Shown here: positions 16,726 to 25,499 of the stretch, one piece after another | How positions within the stretch are numbered: the first letter of the stretch is position 1 | Layout: each line of letters starts with the position of its first letter | NCBI RefSeq assembly: GCF_004000435.1 | Contig: NZ_RBVZ01000004.1 | Location: 124,001-188,000, forward strand | From: Alexandriicola marinus | GTDB taxonomy: Bacteria; Pseudomonadota; Alphaproteobacteria; Rhodobacterales; Rhodobacteraceae | Direction: 5' to 3' | Length of the DNA: 64,000 nt | Notes under the pieces: generated by a model | Databases searched by the model: none | What the model was told of the DNA's origin: nothing | Seen by the model: the letters and a program-made list of their open reading frames with translations, nothing else | Translations under genes and position numbers: made by a program

Positions 16726-18034
16726 TATAGTGCAACTCGCTCAGGCTCTTGCGCCAGGCTGACACCTCGGCGAGGATCTCTGCGCGATCTTCCTCGCGCA
16801 ACGCCCGCGCGATGAGCCCGGCCATCCGGGGCGCATCCTGCACCCCGATGCCAAAGCGCACGATCTCGGGCGTGCCGATGCGCAATCCGTTCATGTCACC
16901 CGGCACCTCGGGCAGCGGAAGGCCTATCCCGCAGGTCAGGAACCCCGCCTCGCGCAACCGCAGGGAAGCCGCCTGGCCACCGCCCAGAGACCGCGCGTCG
17001 ATCGCGAATTGATGCGATCGGGTGAACCCATGCGATGCACCGAAGACCGGCAGCCCCTCGGCCGACAGGGCAGCCGCCAGCGCCTGCGCCACATCGATCA
17101 TGGCGCGGGCATAGGACCGCCCGTGATCGCGCCAGTCAAGCAGCGTCATCGCAAGGGCCGCCGTCTTGGCCACGTCGAAATTCGCAGTCATCCCCGGAAA
17201 GGCGATGGCGTCGAGTTTCCGGGCGATCTCGGCATCGTTCGTCACGATCAGACCGCCCGGAGGGCCGCCCAGGCTCTTGTAGGTGCTCATCGTCATGAGA
17301 TGCGCGCCCTCGGCCAGTGGATCGGCCCAGGCCTTGCCGGCGATGATCCCGCATTGATGCGCCGCGTCGAACATCAGGTGGGCGCCCACCTCGTCGGCCA
17401 CCTTGCGGATTTCGGCGACCGGGTGTTCGAACAGGTTCAGACTGCCGCCCACGGTGATCAGCCGGGGCCGCACCTCGCGGGCCAGATCGCGCAGCGCCGC
17501 CACATCGATGGTATAGCCATCCGCCGCCACGGGCGCCGGCACGGTCCTGAGCCGGTAGAGCCCCGCGCAGCCATCGGCATGATGGGTCACATGGCCGCCG
17601 ATCGTGGCCGGGGGCGCGATGATCGTGTCACCCGGTTCGCACAGCGCCATGAAACCATAGAGATTGGCCATCGCCCCCGACGGTACGCGCACTTCGGCAA
17701 ACCGCGCGTCAAGGATTTCCGCGGCCAGTTCGGCGGCGATCACCTCGATCTCTTCGATCGCCTCGAGGCCGGTTTCATATTTGTCCGCCGGATAGCCCAA
17801 CGAGGCCCGCGTGCCGAGGCCCGAGGCCAGCAGCGCCTCGGCCCGGGGGTTCATGACATTCGTCGCGGGATTGAGGTTGAAACAGAGGCGCTCGTGGATG
17901 TCGCGGCTTTCTCTGGCGAGGCCCTCGATCCGGTCCGCGAGCATCGCCGTGCCCTGCCTCGAAACGGGCGCGGCCAGAAATTGCACCCGGTCTTCGGAGC
18001 GGTCCGGCACCCAGTCACGGCGTTCGAGCGTCAT
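16715..18034 (-). CDS. Serine hydroxymethyltransferase-like PLP enzyme
   Basis: A 439-residue fold-type I PLP enzyme of the SHMT group. VPSGAMANLYGFMAL and PPATIGGHVTHH are substrate and cofactor segments. MFDAAHQCGI holds Asp223, and STYKSLGGPPGG holds the Schiff-base Lys253. True SHMT proteins read THKTLRGPRGG here, so this is a divergent relative, such as an alpha-methylserine hydroxymethyltransferase or aldolase type. The ATG at 18034 was chosen because AAGGGAG sits 6 bp upstream. It lies 78 bp after the LysR gene on the same strand. Confidence 0.75.
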   Translation of the reverse strand: MTLERRDWVPDRSEDRVQFLAAPVSRQGTAMLADRIEGLARESRDIHERLCFNLNPATNVMNPRAEALLASGLGTRASLGYPADKYETGLEAIEEIEVIAAELAAEILDARFAEVRVPSGAMANLYGFMALCEPGDTIIAPPATIGGHVTHHADGCAGLYRLRTVPAPVAADGYTIDVAALRDLAREVRPRLITVGGSLNLFEHPVAEIRKVADEVGAHLMFDAAHQCGIIAGKAWADPLAEGAHLMTMSTYKSLGGPPGGLIVTNDAEIARKLDAIAFPGMTANFDVAKTAALAMTLLDWRDHGRSYARAMIDVAQALAAALSAEGLPVFGASHGFTRSHQFAIDARSLGGGQAASLRLREAGFLTCGIGLPLPEVPGDMNGLRIGTPEIVRFGIGVQDAPRMAGLIARALREEDRAEILAEVSAWRKSLSELHYINS

Positions 18035-18112
18035 CGTCATCTCCCTTGTTCGGGGCGAAGACTGCGTCGGTGCCCGCGCCGCCGCAAGCGGCAATTTCGC
18101 CGGACACGCAGG

Positions 18113-19030
18113 TCAGAGCCGCGCGAGGATTTCATCCAGCACTGTCTCGGCCGCGCGGGACAATTGATGCGCCTTGTTGCGGATCACGAAGAAGGGGGCG
18201 ACAGCGATCTCATCGCGCAGATCGAGCCGCACCGGCCCGTGCGCCCCACCCTGCCGCTCGACAAGACGGGCCACCTCGTCGGATTGGGGCGCGATGGCCT
18301 GTGATCCCTCGATCATGGCCAGCGCCACCAGAAGAGAGGACGAATTCGTCACCTTCGCAGGTGTGGGAAGCCCGCGTTCCCGGAACGCGGCCTCCACGGC
18401 GCTGCGAATGGGCGAGACCCGCTCCTGCACGACCCATTCGTGATCCAGCAGATCGGCCAGACCGACCCGGCCCCGACCCGCCGCGGGATGGCCGCGATCA
18501 ACGAGAAGGGTCACCTTTTCGGTGCGCGCGGGCGTCAGGTGAAAGGCACGGGCATCGGCGTCGGCCGGAATGCGGCCAAGGACGAAATCGAATTGCCGTT
18601 CGGCCAGCCCCGCCACCAGCGGTGCGGACGGCAGCACCTCGACCGAGATTTCCAGATCGGGTGCGCGGGCCCGGCAGGCCCGGATCGCGGGCACGACCGA
18701 TCCCACGGCGGGCCCCGTCACCGTGCCGATCCGGACAGAGCCGGCCCCGCCGGTCTGAACCAGACCGATTTCACGGTCGAGATTGTCGAGCCCCTCCAGA
18801 ATGGCGCGCGCATGTTTGACGACCGCCTGCCCGGCCGCCGTAGGCCGCATCCCGCCCGGCCCGCGATCGAACAACGCAGTTCCCGCCCGCCCCTCGATAT
18901 CCGACAGGATCCGCGAGGCCGCGGGTTGCGACATGGCCGACCGGTCGGCGGCAAGGTGCAACTTGCCCGTCTCGGCGATGCGGACGATCAGCGCCAGATG
19001 GGCGGGCCTGATCCTGGCAGAAAGGGACAT
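18113..19030 (-). CDS. gbpR: LysR-family regulator, GbpR-like
   Basis: A 305-residue LysR regulator. The N-terminal winged helix contains LHLAADRSAMSQPAASRILSDIE, and the ligand domain runs from about residue 95 (VRIGTVTGPAVGSVVPAI). The start LSARIRPAHLALIVRIAETG resembles GbpR, which in Agrobacterium controls sugar-uptake genes in response to arabinose and galactose. It is divergent from the pentose operon with a 126 bp gap, the usual LysR arrangement, and probably activates it. The symbol is by resemblance. Confidence 0.75.
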   Translation of the reverse strand: MSLSARIRPAHLALIVRIAETGKLHLAADRSAMSQPAASRILSDIEGRAGTALFDRGPGGMRPTAAGQAVVKHARAILEGLDNLDREIGLVQTGGAGSVRIGTVTGPAVGSVVPAIRACRARAPDLEISVEVLPSAPLVAGLAERQFDFVLGRIPADADARAFHLTPARTEKVTLLVDRGHPAAGRGRVGLADLLDHEWVVQERVSPIRSAVEAAFRERGLPTPAKVTNSSSLLVALAMIEGSQAIAPQSDEVARLVERQGGAHGPVRLDLRDEIAVAPFFVIRNKAHQLSRAAETVLDEILARL

Positions 19031-19037
19031 GTCTCAT

Positions 19038-19087
19038 CATACCATTTTTGTTATATGATCACTCAATATTCCGATTTTACTGGTATG
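19038..19087. promoter_or_regulatory. Candidate LysR (GbpR) control region
   Basis: The divergent LysR/pentose intergenic region is AT-rich and carries CATACCA (19038-19044) and TGGTATG (19081-19087), 7 bp inverted arms 36 bp apart. Within the left part, ATACC-N6-GTTAT at 19039-19054 resembles a LysR half-palindrome box. These could be recognition and activation sites for the divergent regulator. Evidence is pattern only. Confidence 0.45.
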
Positions 19088-19156
19088 CCAAGCCTCGTAT
19101 ATTTCCTATGCTCGAGGCCCGCCGGATTGTCGGTCGGGAAGGAGGAGAAACAGCCG

Positions 19157-20902
19157 ATGACTTTCACACCCGCGAAATGGCCCCGGAAACTCCGCTCACA
19201 GGAATGGTATGGCGGCACGTCCCGCGACACGATCTATCACCGGGGCTGGCTCAAGAATCAGGGGTATCCCGATGACCTGTTCGACGGCCGCCCGATCATC
19301 GGTGTGATGAACACATGGTCGGAGCTGACGCCCTGCAACGGCTCGCACATGAAGGACATCGCCGAAAAGGTGAAGGCCGGCATCTGGGAGGCCGGGGGCT
19401 TTCCGGTCGAGGTGCCTGCATTCTCGGCCTCGGAGAACACCTACCGCCCCACCGCGATGATGTTCCGCAACCTCGCGGCGATGGCCGTCGAAGAAAGCCT
19501 GCGCGGCCAGCCCATCGACGGCTGTGTCCTGCTGGTGGGCTGCGACAAGACCACGCCCAGCCTGATGATGGCCGCGGCCTCGACCGACCTTCCCACGATC
19601 GTGGTGACCGGCGGCCCGATGCTGAACGGCTATTTCCGGGGTGAACGCGTCGGATCGGGAACCCATCTGTGGAAGTTTTCCGAAGCCGTGAAGGCCGGAG
19701 AGATGACGCAGGAAGAATTCCTCGAGGCCGAACAATCGATGAGCCGGTCGTCGGGCACCTGCAACACCATGGGCACCGCGTCCACGATGGCCAGCATGGC
19801 CGAGGCGCTGGGCATGGCACTGTCGGGCAATGCGGCGATCCCGGCCGTCGATTCCCGCCGCAGGGTCATCGCGCAATTGTCGGGCCGGCGCATCGTGCAG
19901 ATGGTCAAGGACGACATGAAGCCGTCCGACATTCTCACCAAAGAGGCGTTCGAGAACGCGATCCGTACCAATGCGGCCATCGGCGGATCGACCAACGCGG
20001 TGATCCATATCCTCGCGCTTGCGGGCCGCACGAACGTGGAACTGACGCTCGATGATTGGGACAGGTGCGGTCGCGACGTGCCGACGATCGTCAACCTGCT
20101 GCCGTCGGGCGAATTCCTGATGGAGGAATTCTTCTATGCCGGTGGCCTGCCGGTCGTGCTCAAACGGCTGGGCGAGACCGGGCTTCTGCACCGGGACGCG
20201 ATCACCGTGTCGGGCAGCACGATCTGGGACGAGGTCAAGGACGTCCGGAACCATAACGAGAACGTCATCCTGCCCGCAGAAAAGGCGCTGGCGCAGTCAG
20301 GTGGCATCGCGGTGCTCAAGGGGAACCTCGCACCCAATGGTGCGGTGCTGAAACCGTCGGCCGCGACACCCGCGCTGATGACACATCGCGGCCGCGCGGT
20401 CGTGTTCGAGGATATCGACGACTACAAGGCGCGGATCAACGACGAGGATCTGGATATCGACGAGACCTGCATCATGGTCATGAAGAATTGCGGCCCCAAG
20501 GGCTATCCCGGGATGTCGGAAGTGGGCAACATGGGCCTGCCGCCCAAGGTCCTGAAGAAGGGCATCACCGACATGATCCGCATTTCCGACGCGCGCATGT
20601 CTGGCACGGCTTATGGCACCGTCGTGCTGCACACGTCGCCCGAGGCGGCGGCGGGTGGGCCGCTGGCGGTTGTCCAAAGCGGTGACATGATCGAGATCGA
20701 CGTGCCGAACCGCAGGCTGCACCTGGATATCACCGACGAGGAACTTGCCGCGCGGCTGGCCAACTGGACACCGCACCACGAGACATTCGACAGCGGGTAC
20801 GCCTGGCTGCACCAGGCCCATGTCGAAGGTGCCGATACGGGAGCCGATCTCGATTTCCTCAAGGGGTGCCGAGGCTCGCCCGTCGGCCGGGATGCGCACT
20901 GA
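19157..20902 (+). CDS. araC: IlvD/Edd-family dehydratase, L-arabinonate (or D-xylonate) dehydratase
   Basis: A 581-residue iron-sulfur dehydratase. Cluster cysteines fall at TPCNGSH (Cys60), VGCDKTTPS (Cys129, with Lys131) and SGTCNTMGTAS (Cys202). This spacing and length match characterised L-arabinonate dehydratases. It converts pentonate to 2-keto-3-deoxypentonate. GGAAGGAGGAG precedes the ATG at 19157; the frame is open much further upstream but across the LysR gene. It is the first gene of a five-gene pentose oxidation operon. Pentonates of either sugar may be substrates. The symbol follows the Azospirillum pathway usage. Confidence 0.85.
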   Translation: MTFTPAKWPRKLRSQEWYGGTSRDTIYHRGWLKNQGYPDDLFDGRPIIGVMNTWSELTPCNGSHMKDIAEKVKAGIWEAGGFPVEVPAFSASENTYRPTAMMFRNLAAMAVEESLRGQPIDGCVLLVGCDKTTPSLMMAAASTDLPTIVVTGGPMLNGYFRGERVGSGTHLWKFSEAVKAGEMTQEEFLEAEQSMSRSSGTCNTMGTASTMASMAEALGMALSGNAAIPAVDSRRRVIAQLSGRRIVQMVKDDMKPSDILTKEAFENAIRTNAAIGGSTNAVIHILALAGRTNVELTLDDWDRCGRDVPTIVNLLPSGEFLMEEFFYAGGLPVVLKRLGETGLLHRDAITVSGSTIWDEVKDVRNHNENVILPAEKALAQSGGIAVLKGNLAPNGAVLKPSAATPALMTHRGRAVVFEDIDDYKARINDEDLDIDETCIMVMKNCGPKGYPGMSEVGNMGLPPKVLKKGITDMIRISDARMSGTAYGTVVLHTSPEAAAGGPLAVVQSGDMIEIDVPNRRLHLDITDEELAARLANWTPHHETFDSGYAWLHQAHVEGADTGADLDFLKGCRGSPVGRDAH

Positions 20903-21816
20903 TGAAGATCGCGCTTGCAGGGATCGGAAAGATCGCGGTCGACCAGCATGTTCCTGCGCTGGCCGCCTCGCCGGACTGGGAACTGGCCGCGACGGTCTCG
21001 CGCCGGGGCACGGTCGAGGGGATCGAGGCCTTCACCGACATGGCCGCGATGCTCGAGGCGCGGCCCGATATCCGGGTCGTGTCGCTCGCCATGCCGCCGG
21101 TGCCGCGTTTCGCCTATGCCGAGGCCGCGATCCGCGCCGGGCGCCACGTGATGCTGGAAAAGCCGCCGGGGGCGACGCTGTCGGAATGCCATGCGCTGAC
21201 CGCCATGGCGCGCGAGGCGGGCGTATCGCTGTATGCCACATGGCATTCGCGTGAGGCCGCGATGGTCGCGCCCGCGCGCCTGTGGCTGGCCGACCGCGTG
21301 ATCCGCCGCGCCCATATCACCTGGCGCGAGGATGTGCGCAAATGGCATCCCGGGCAGGATTGGGTGTTCGAGCCGGGCGGCATGGGCGTCTTTGATCCGG
21401 GCATCAACGCGCTGTCGATCCTGACGGCGATCCTGCCCGCCCCGGTGCATCTGACCGAAGCGACGCTGGAATTCCCGGAGAACCGTCAGACCCCGATCGC
21501 CGCGCAGCTGGCCTTCACCGGGAACGTGACAGCCGATTTCGACTGGCGGCAGGAAGGCCCGCAGACCTGGACGATTCAAGTCGAGACCGATGACAGCACG
21601 CTTGTCCTGTCGGATGGCGGCGCCACGCTCATGATCGACGGCGCGGAAGGCCCCCGCGACGAGGATACGCTGGCGGGCGAATATCCCCGCCTCTACCGCA
21701 ATATGGCGCACCTCGTGGCCGAAGGGGGGATCGATATGGACCTCGCCCCCTTTGCCCATGTGGCCGATGCCTTCATGCTGGGCGCGCGCAAGACCGTGGC
21801 CCCCTTTGAATTCTGA
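20902..21816 (+). CDS. araA: L-arabinose/D-galactose 1-dehydrogenase (Gfo/Idh/MocA)
   Basis: A 304-residue NAD(P)-dependent oxidoreductase. GIGKIAVDQHVPAL is the nucleotide-binding start, EKPPGATLSE carries the catalytic Lys-Pro, and ATWHSREAA, WHPGQDWVFEPGG and GVFDPGINALSI are the blocks found in Azospirillum brasilense L-arabinose 1-dehydrogenase. It makes the aldonolactone that, after hydrolysis, feeds the dehydratase. The ATG at 20902 overlaps the preceding stop (TGATG). No lactonase lies in this operon; the one at 2103-2948 or spontaneous opening could serve. The symbol follows Azospirillum usage, not E. coli isomerase. Confidence 0.85.
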   Translation: MKIALAGIGKIAVDQHVPALAASPDWELAATVSRRGTVEGIEAFTDMAAMLEARPDIRVVSLAMPPVPRFAYAEAAIRAGRHVMLEKPPGATLSECHALTAMAREAGVSLYATWHSREAAMVAPARLWLADRVIRRAHITWREDVRKWHPGQDWVFEPGGMGVFDPGINALSILTAILPAPVHLTEATLEFPENRQTPIAAQLAFTGNVTADFDWRQEGPQTWTIQVETDDSTLVLSDGGATLMIDGAEGPRDEDTLAGEYPRLYRNMAHLVAEGGIDMDLAPFAHVADAFMLGARKTVAPFEF

Positions 21817-21838
21817 GATCGCGAAAGGATTTCCCCCT

Positions 21839-22756
21839 GTGAAACAACCTCTGACCGGGATCCTCCCCGTGGCGCCCACGCCCTTCCATGACGATGGCCG
21901 GATCGACAGCGACGGCATGTGCCGCGTGATCGATTGCATGATCGATCAGGGCGTCGACGCGATCTGCATCCTTGCCAATTACTCCGAACAGTTCCTGCTG
22001 TCCGATGACGAGCGCTCCGAATTGATGCGGGTCAGCCTCGAACATGCGGCGGGCCGCGTGCCGATCATCGTGACGATCAGCCATTTCCATACCGGCATCG
22101 TCGTGGCGCGCGCCAAGGCCGCGCAGGCCATGGGCGCCGCGATGGTGATGATGATGCCGCCCTATCACGGGGTGGGGCTTGTCCCGGCCGAGGCCGGCAT
22201 CTTCGAACATTTTCAGGCCGTGTCCGACGCGATCTCGATCCCGATCATGGTGCAGGACGCGCCTTTGTCGGGCTGTACGCTGTCTGTCCCGCTTCTGGTG
22301 CGGATGGCGCGGGAACTGGAACAGGTCAGCTATTTCAAGATGGAAATGCCCTTCGCCGCCGACAAGCTCGCCGCCCTGATCGAGGCGGGCGGCGACGATA
22401 TCGTCGGCCCCTTCGACGGCGAGGAGGCCGCGACCCTTCTGGCCGATCTCGATGCCGGATGCACAGGCACGATGACCTCGGCGCTGCAGCCCGAACATAT
22501 CGGCAAGATCGTGCGCAGCTATCTTGCCGGTGACAAGGATGCGGCCCTTGCCCAGTGGGCGACCTGCCTGCCGCTGATCAACCACGAAAACCGGCAATGC
22601 GGCCTGCGCGCGACCAAGGTCGTGATGAAGGAAGGCGGGGTGATCGGGTCCGATCATGTGCGCCATCCTCTCAAACCGATGTCGGAGCGCACGAAGGACC
22701 GTCTTCTTCAGTTGTCGCGCGACATGGACCTGATCGCCCTGCGGTGGGGCCGCTGA
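21839..22756 (+). CDS. araD: L-2-keto-3-deoxyarabonate dehydratase (DHDPS/NAL family)
   Basis: A 305-residue DapA-fold enzyme starting with GTG after AAAGGA. ILPVAPTPFHDDGRID, DAICILANYSEQF, MVQDAPLSG and YFKMEMPFAADK (Schiff-base Lys) are in family order. The C-terminal LPLINHENRQ and KEGGVIGSDHVRHP match the Azospirillum enzyme. It dehydrates 2-keto-3-deoxypentonate to 2-oxoglutarate semialdehyde. Its stop overlaps the next start (TGATG). The frame extends upstream into the dehydrogenase gene, but only in the wrong reading context. Confidence 0.87.
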   Translation: MKQPLTGILPVAPTPFHDDGRIDSDGMCRVIDCMIDQGVDAICILANYSEQFLLSDDERSELMRVSLEHAAGRVPIIVTISHFHTGIVVARAKAAQAMGAAMVMMMPPYHGVGLVPAEAGIFEHFQAVSDAISIPIMVQDAPLSGCTLSVPLLVRMARELEQVSYFKMEMPFAADKLAALIEAGGDDIVGPFDGEEAATLLADLDAGCTGTMTSALQPEHIGKIVRSYLAGDKDAALAQWATCLPLINHENRQCGLRATKVVMKEGGVIGSDHVRHPLKPMSERTKDRLLQLSRDMDLIALRWGR

Positions 22757-23901
22757 TGTCACCGGCTCCCCTGACCGAGGCAGAACAGGCCGGGCTTTGG
22801 CTGGGCCGGGTCGAGCGGCCGGGGATCGGCCCGGCCGTCGTCACGCTGCGCGACGGCGTGGTGACGGATATCACCTCGCCCGAGGCGCCGAGCGTGCGCG
22901 ATGTGCTGGAACGCGACGATCCGGCGGCCCATGTGCGCGAGGCCGCGGGCGAGGCGCTGGGATCGCTGGCCGATATCGCCCCGGGCCACGACGAAGGGCA
23001 GATACGGTTTCTCGCCCCCTGCGACCTGCAACCGGTCAAGGCCTGCGGCGTCACCTTTGCGCGCTCTATGGTCGAGCGTGTGATCGAGGAACAGGCCGCG
23101 GGCGACCCGGACAAGGCGCAGGCGATCCGCGCGCGCATTGCCGACAAGATCGGCGCCAGCCTCGACCAGATCGAGGCCGGGTCCGAGAAGGCCGCCGAGG
23201 TCAAGGCAGAGCTGATTTCGCTGGGCCTGTGGTCGCAATACCTCGAGGTGGGGATCGGCCCCGACGCCGAGGTCTTTTCCAAGGCGCAGGCCCTGTCGTC
23301 CGTGGGTTGGGGCGCGGATGTGGGGCTTCACCCGATGTCGCGCTGGAACAACCCAGAACCCGAGATCGTGCTGGCCGTCAGCAGCCGGGGCCGCATCCTG
23401 GGCGCCACGCTGGGCAATGATGTGAACCTTCGCGATGTGGAAGGCCGGTCTGCCCTGCTCCTGCACAAGGCCAAGGACAACAACGGCTCCTGCGCGATCG
23501 GGCCGATGATCCGCCTCTTCGACGCGGGCTTCACCCTCGACGATGTGCGCCGGGCCGAACTTGACATGACGGTCACGGGCGAAGATGGCTATGTCCTGCA
23601 TGGGCAGTCCTCCATGCGCGAGATAAGCCGCGACCCCGAAGACCTTGTCGGCCAGACCATTGGCCGGCATCATCAATATCCCGACGGGTTCATGCTGTTC
23701 CTCGGCACGCTGTTCGCACCGACCGAGGATCGCGACCAGCCCGGACAGGGCTTTACCCATCACCTTGGGGACGTGGTCTCGATCTCGTCGCCGGGGCTTG
23801 GCACATTGACCAACACCGTGCGCCTCTCGACCGAATGCCCGGAATGGACATTCGGGACCGCGGCGTTCATGCGCAACCTCGCTGCGCGCAACCTGATCTG
23901 A
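22756..23901 (+). CDS. xylX: FAH-family 2-keto-3-deoxypentonate dehydratase (XylX/GguC-like)
   Basis: A 381-residue fumarylacetoacetate-hydrolase-fold protein. KACGVTFARSMVERVIEEQAAGD, GLWSQYLEVGIGPDAEVF, SRWNNPEPEIVLAV, LGNDVNLRDVEGRSALLL and DNNGSCAIGP match Caulobacter XylX, the D-xylose pathway dehydratase, and the GguC protein next to GbpR-regulated genes. It performs the same dehydration as the DapA-type enzyme just upstream but from an unrelated fold, probably with a different stereochemical preference. It is coupled to araD by a one-base overlap. Confidence 0.85.
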   Translation: MSPAPLTEAEQAGLWLGRVERPGIGPAVVTLRDGVVTDITSPEAPSVRDVLERDDPAAHVREAAGEALGSLADIAPGHDEGQIRFLAPCDLQPVKACGVTFARSMVERVIEEQAAGDPDKAQAIRARIADKIGASLDQIEAGSEKAAEVKAELISLGLWSQYLEVGIGPDAEVFSKAQALSSVGWGADVGLHPMSRWNNPEPEIVLAVSSRGRILGATLGNDVNLRDVEGRSALLLHKAKDNNGSCAIGPMIRLFDAGFTLDDVRRAELDMTVTGEDGYVLHGQSSMREISRDPEDLVGQTIGRHHQYPDGFMLFLGTLFAPTEDRDQPGQGFTHHLGDVVSISSPGLGTLTNTVRLSTECPEWTFGTAAFMRNLAARNLI

Positions 23902-23914
23902 AAGGCAAGACAAG

Positions 23915-25429
23915 ATGGCATTCACTCCCCACGGAAAGCACCTGATCGCCGGCGACTGGGTCGCGGGCGAGACGACCTTCAAGAACGATCCTGTCAGCGG
24001 CGCGGCGCATGACTTCTCCGTCGGCACGCCCGCCCATGTCGACGCGGCCTGCGCCGCCGCCGAAGAGGCCTTCTGGTCCTATGGCAATTCCAGCCGCGAG
24101 GATCGCGCGGCGTTCCTGAACGCCATCGCCGACGAGATCGAGGCCCGCGGCGAGGCCATCACCGAGATCGGCACCGCCGAAACCGGCCTGCCCGAGGCGC
24201 GCCTTCAGGGGGAGCGGGGCCGCACCACCGGCCAGCTGCGTCTGTTCGCGAGCCATATCCTGAAGGGCGATTACCTCGACCGGCGCCATGACGAGGCCCT
24301 GCCCGACCGGCAGCCCCTGCCCCGTCCCGACATCAAGATGGTGCAGCGCCCGCTGGGCCCCGTGGCCGTCTTCGGCGCCTCGAACTTCCCGCTGGCCTTT
24401 TCCACCGCCGGGGGCGACACGGCCTCCGCGCTGGCGGCAGGCTGCCCGGTCGTCGTCAAGGGCCACTCGGCCCATCCCGGCACGGCCGAGATCGTGGCCG
24501 AGGCAATCCTTGCCGCGATCAAATCCTGCGGCGTTCATCCCGGTGTCTTCTCGCTCATTCAGGGGGGCAAGCGCGATGTGGGGCAGGCGCTGGTCCAGCA
24601 TCCGCTGATCAACGCGGTGGGCTTCACCGGATCGCTTGGCGGCGGACGCGCCCTGTTTGACCTTTGTGCCCAGCGCGAAAATCCGATCCCCTTCTTCGGA
24701 GAGCTGGGATCGGTCAACCCGATGTTCCTTCTGCCGCAGGCCCTTGGCGCGCGTGGCGCAGAGATCGCGCAGGGTTGGTCTGGATCGCTGACCATGGGTG
24801 CGGGCCAGTTCTGCACCAACCCCGGCATCTCCGTGGTGATCGACGGCCCAGATGCCGACGCCTTCATCGAGGCCGCGACAAAGGCGCTCGAGCCGATGGG
24901 CGCGCAGACCATGCTGACCGATGGCATCGCCTCCGCCTATCGCGCGGGGCGCGACCGCGTGGCCGGCACGAAGGGCGTGCAGGAAGTGCTGACCAGCGTC
25001 TGCGACATGCGCAACGCGACGCCCTACCTTTTCGCGACCACGGGCGACGAATGGCTCGAGAACGAGGCGCTGGGTGAAGAGGTCTTCGGCCCGCTCGGCC
25101 TGATCGTCCGGGTCCGGGATTTCGACCAGATGCGCGACATGGCGCTGAGCCTGCAGGGGCAGCTGACCTGCACGATCCACATGGATGACGGCGACACGAC
25201 CCATGCACAGGCGCTGATGCCGGTTCTGGAACGCAAGGCGGGCCGGATTCTGGCGAATGGCTTCCCCACCGGCGTCGAGGTCTGCGATGCGATGGTTCAC
25301 GGCGGGCCCTACCCGGCGTCGACCAATTTCGGGGCGACTTCGGTCGGCACGATGGCGATCCGGCGCTTCCTGCGGCCGGTGTCCTATCAGAACATGCCCG
25401 ACGCGCTGCTGCCCGCCGACCTGCGCTAA
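23915..25429 (+). CDS. 2-oxoglutarate semialdehyde dehydrogenase (2,5-dioxovalerate dehydrogenase)
   Basis: A 504-residue aldehyde dehydrogenase of the ketoglutaric-semialdehyde type. Catalytic residues are Cys300 in TMGAGQFCTNPG and Glu263 in FFGELGSVNP. FGASNFPLAFSTAGGDTASALAAGCPVVVK is the cofactor region and lacks the usual PWN, as in this subgroup. It completes the conversion of pentose to 2-oxoglutarate. It lies 13 bp after xylX and is followed by a strong terminator. Confidence 0.9.
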   Translation: MAFTPHGKHLIAGDWVAGETTFKNDPVSGAAHDFSVGTPAHVDAACAAAEEAFWSYGNSSREDRAAFLNAIADEIEARGEAITEIGTAETGLPEARLQGERGRTTGQLRLFASHILKGDYLDRRHDEALPDRQPLPRPDIKMVQRPLGPVAVFGASNFPLAFSTAGGDTASALAAGCPVVVKGHSAHPGTAEIVAEAILAAIKSCGVHPGVFSLIQGGKRDVGQALVQHPLINAVGFTGSLGGGRALFDLCAQRENPIPFFGELGSVNPMFLLPQALGARGAEIAQGWSGSLTMGAGQFCTNPGISVVIDGPDADAFIEAATKALEPMGAQTMLTDGIASAYRAGRDRVAGTKGVQEVLTSVCDMRNATPYLFATTGDEWLENEALGEEVFGPLGLIVRVRDFDQMRDMALSLQGQLTCTIHMDDGDTTHAQALMPVLERKAGRILANGFPTGVEVCDAMVHGGPYPASTNFGATSVGTMAIRRFLRPVSYQNMPDALLPADLR

Positions 25430-25442
25430 GTCACCAATGGAA

Positions 25443-25476
25443 AACGCCGCCGAGGGGCAATCCCCTCGGCGGCGTT
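25443..25476. terminator. Strong intrinsic terminator, probably bidirectional
   Basis: A perfect 15 bp stem (AACGCCGCCGAGGGG paired with its complement) with a CAAT tetraloop at 25458-25461. It lies 13 bp after the pentose operon and 24 bp before the end of the convergent aminotransferase. A TTTTCC tail on the minus strand gives it a U-run in that direction as well. Confidence 0.85.
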
Positions 25477-25499
25477 GTCATGTCCGGGGGCAGGCCCGG

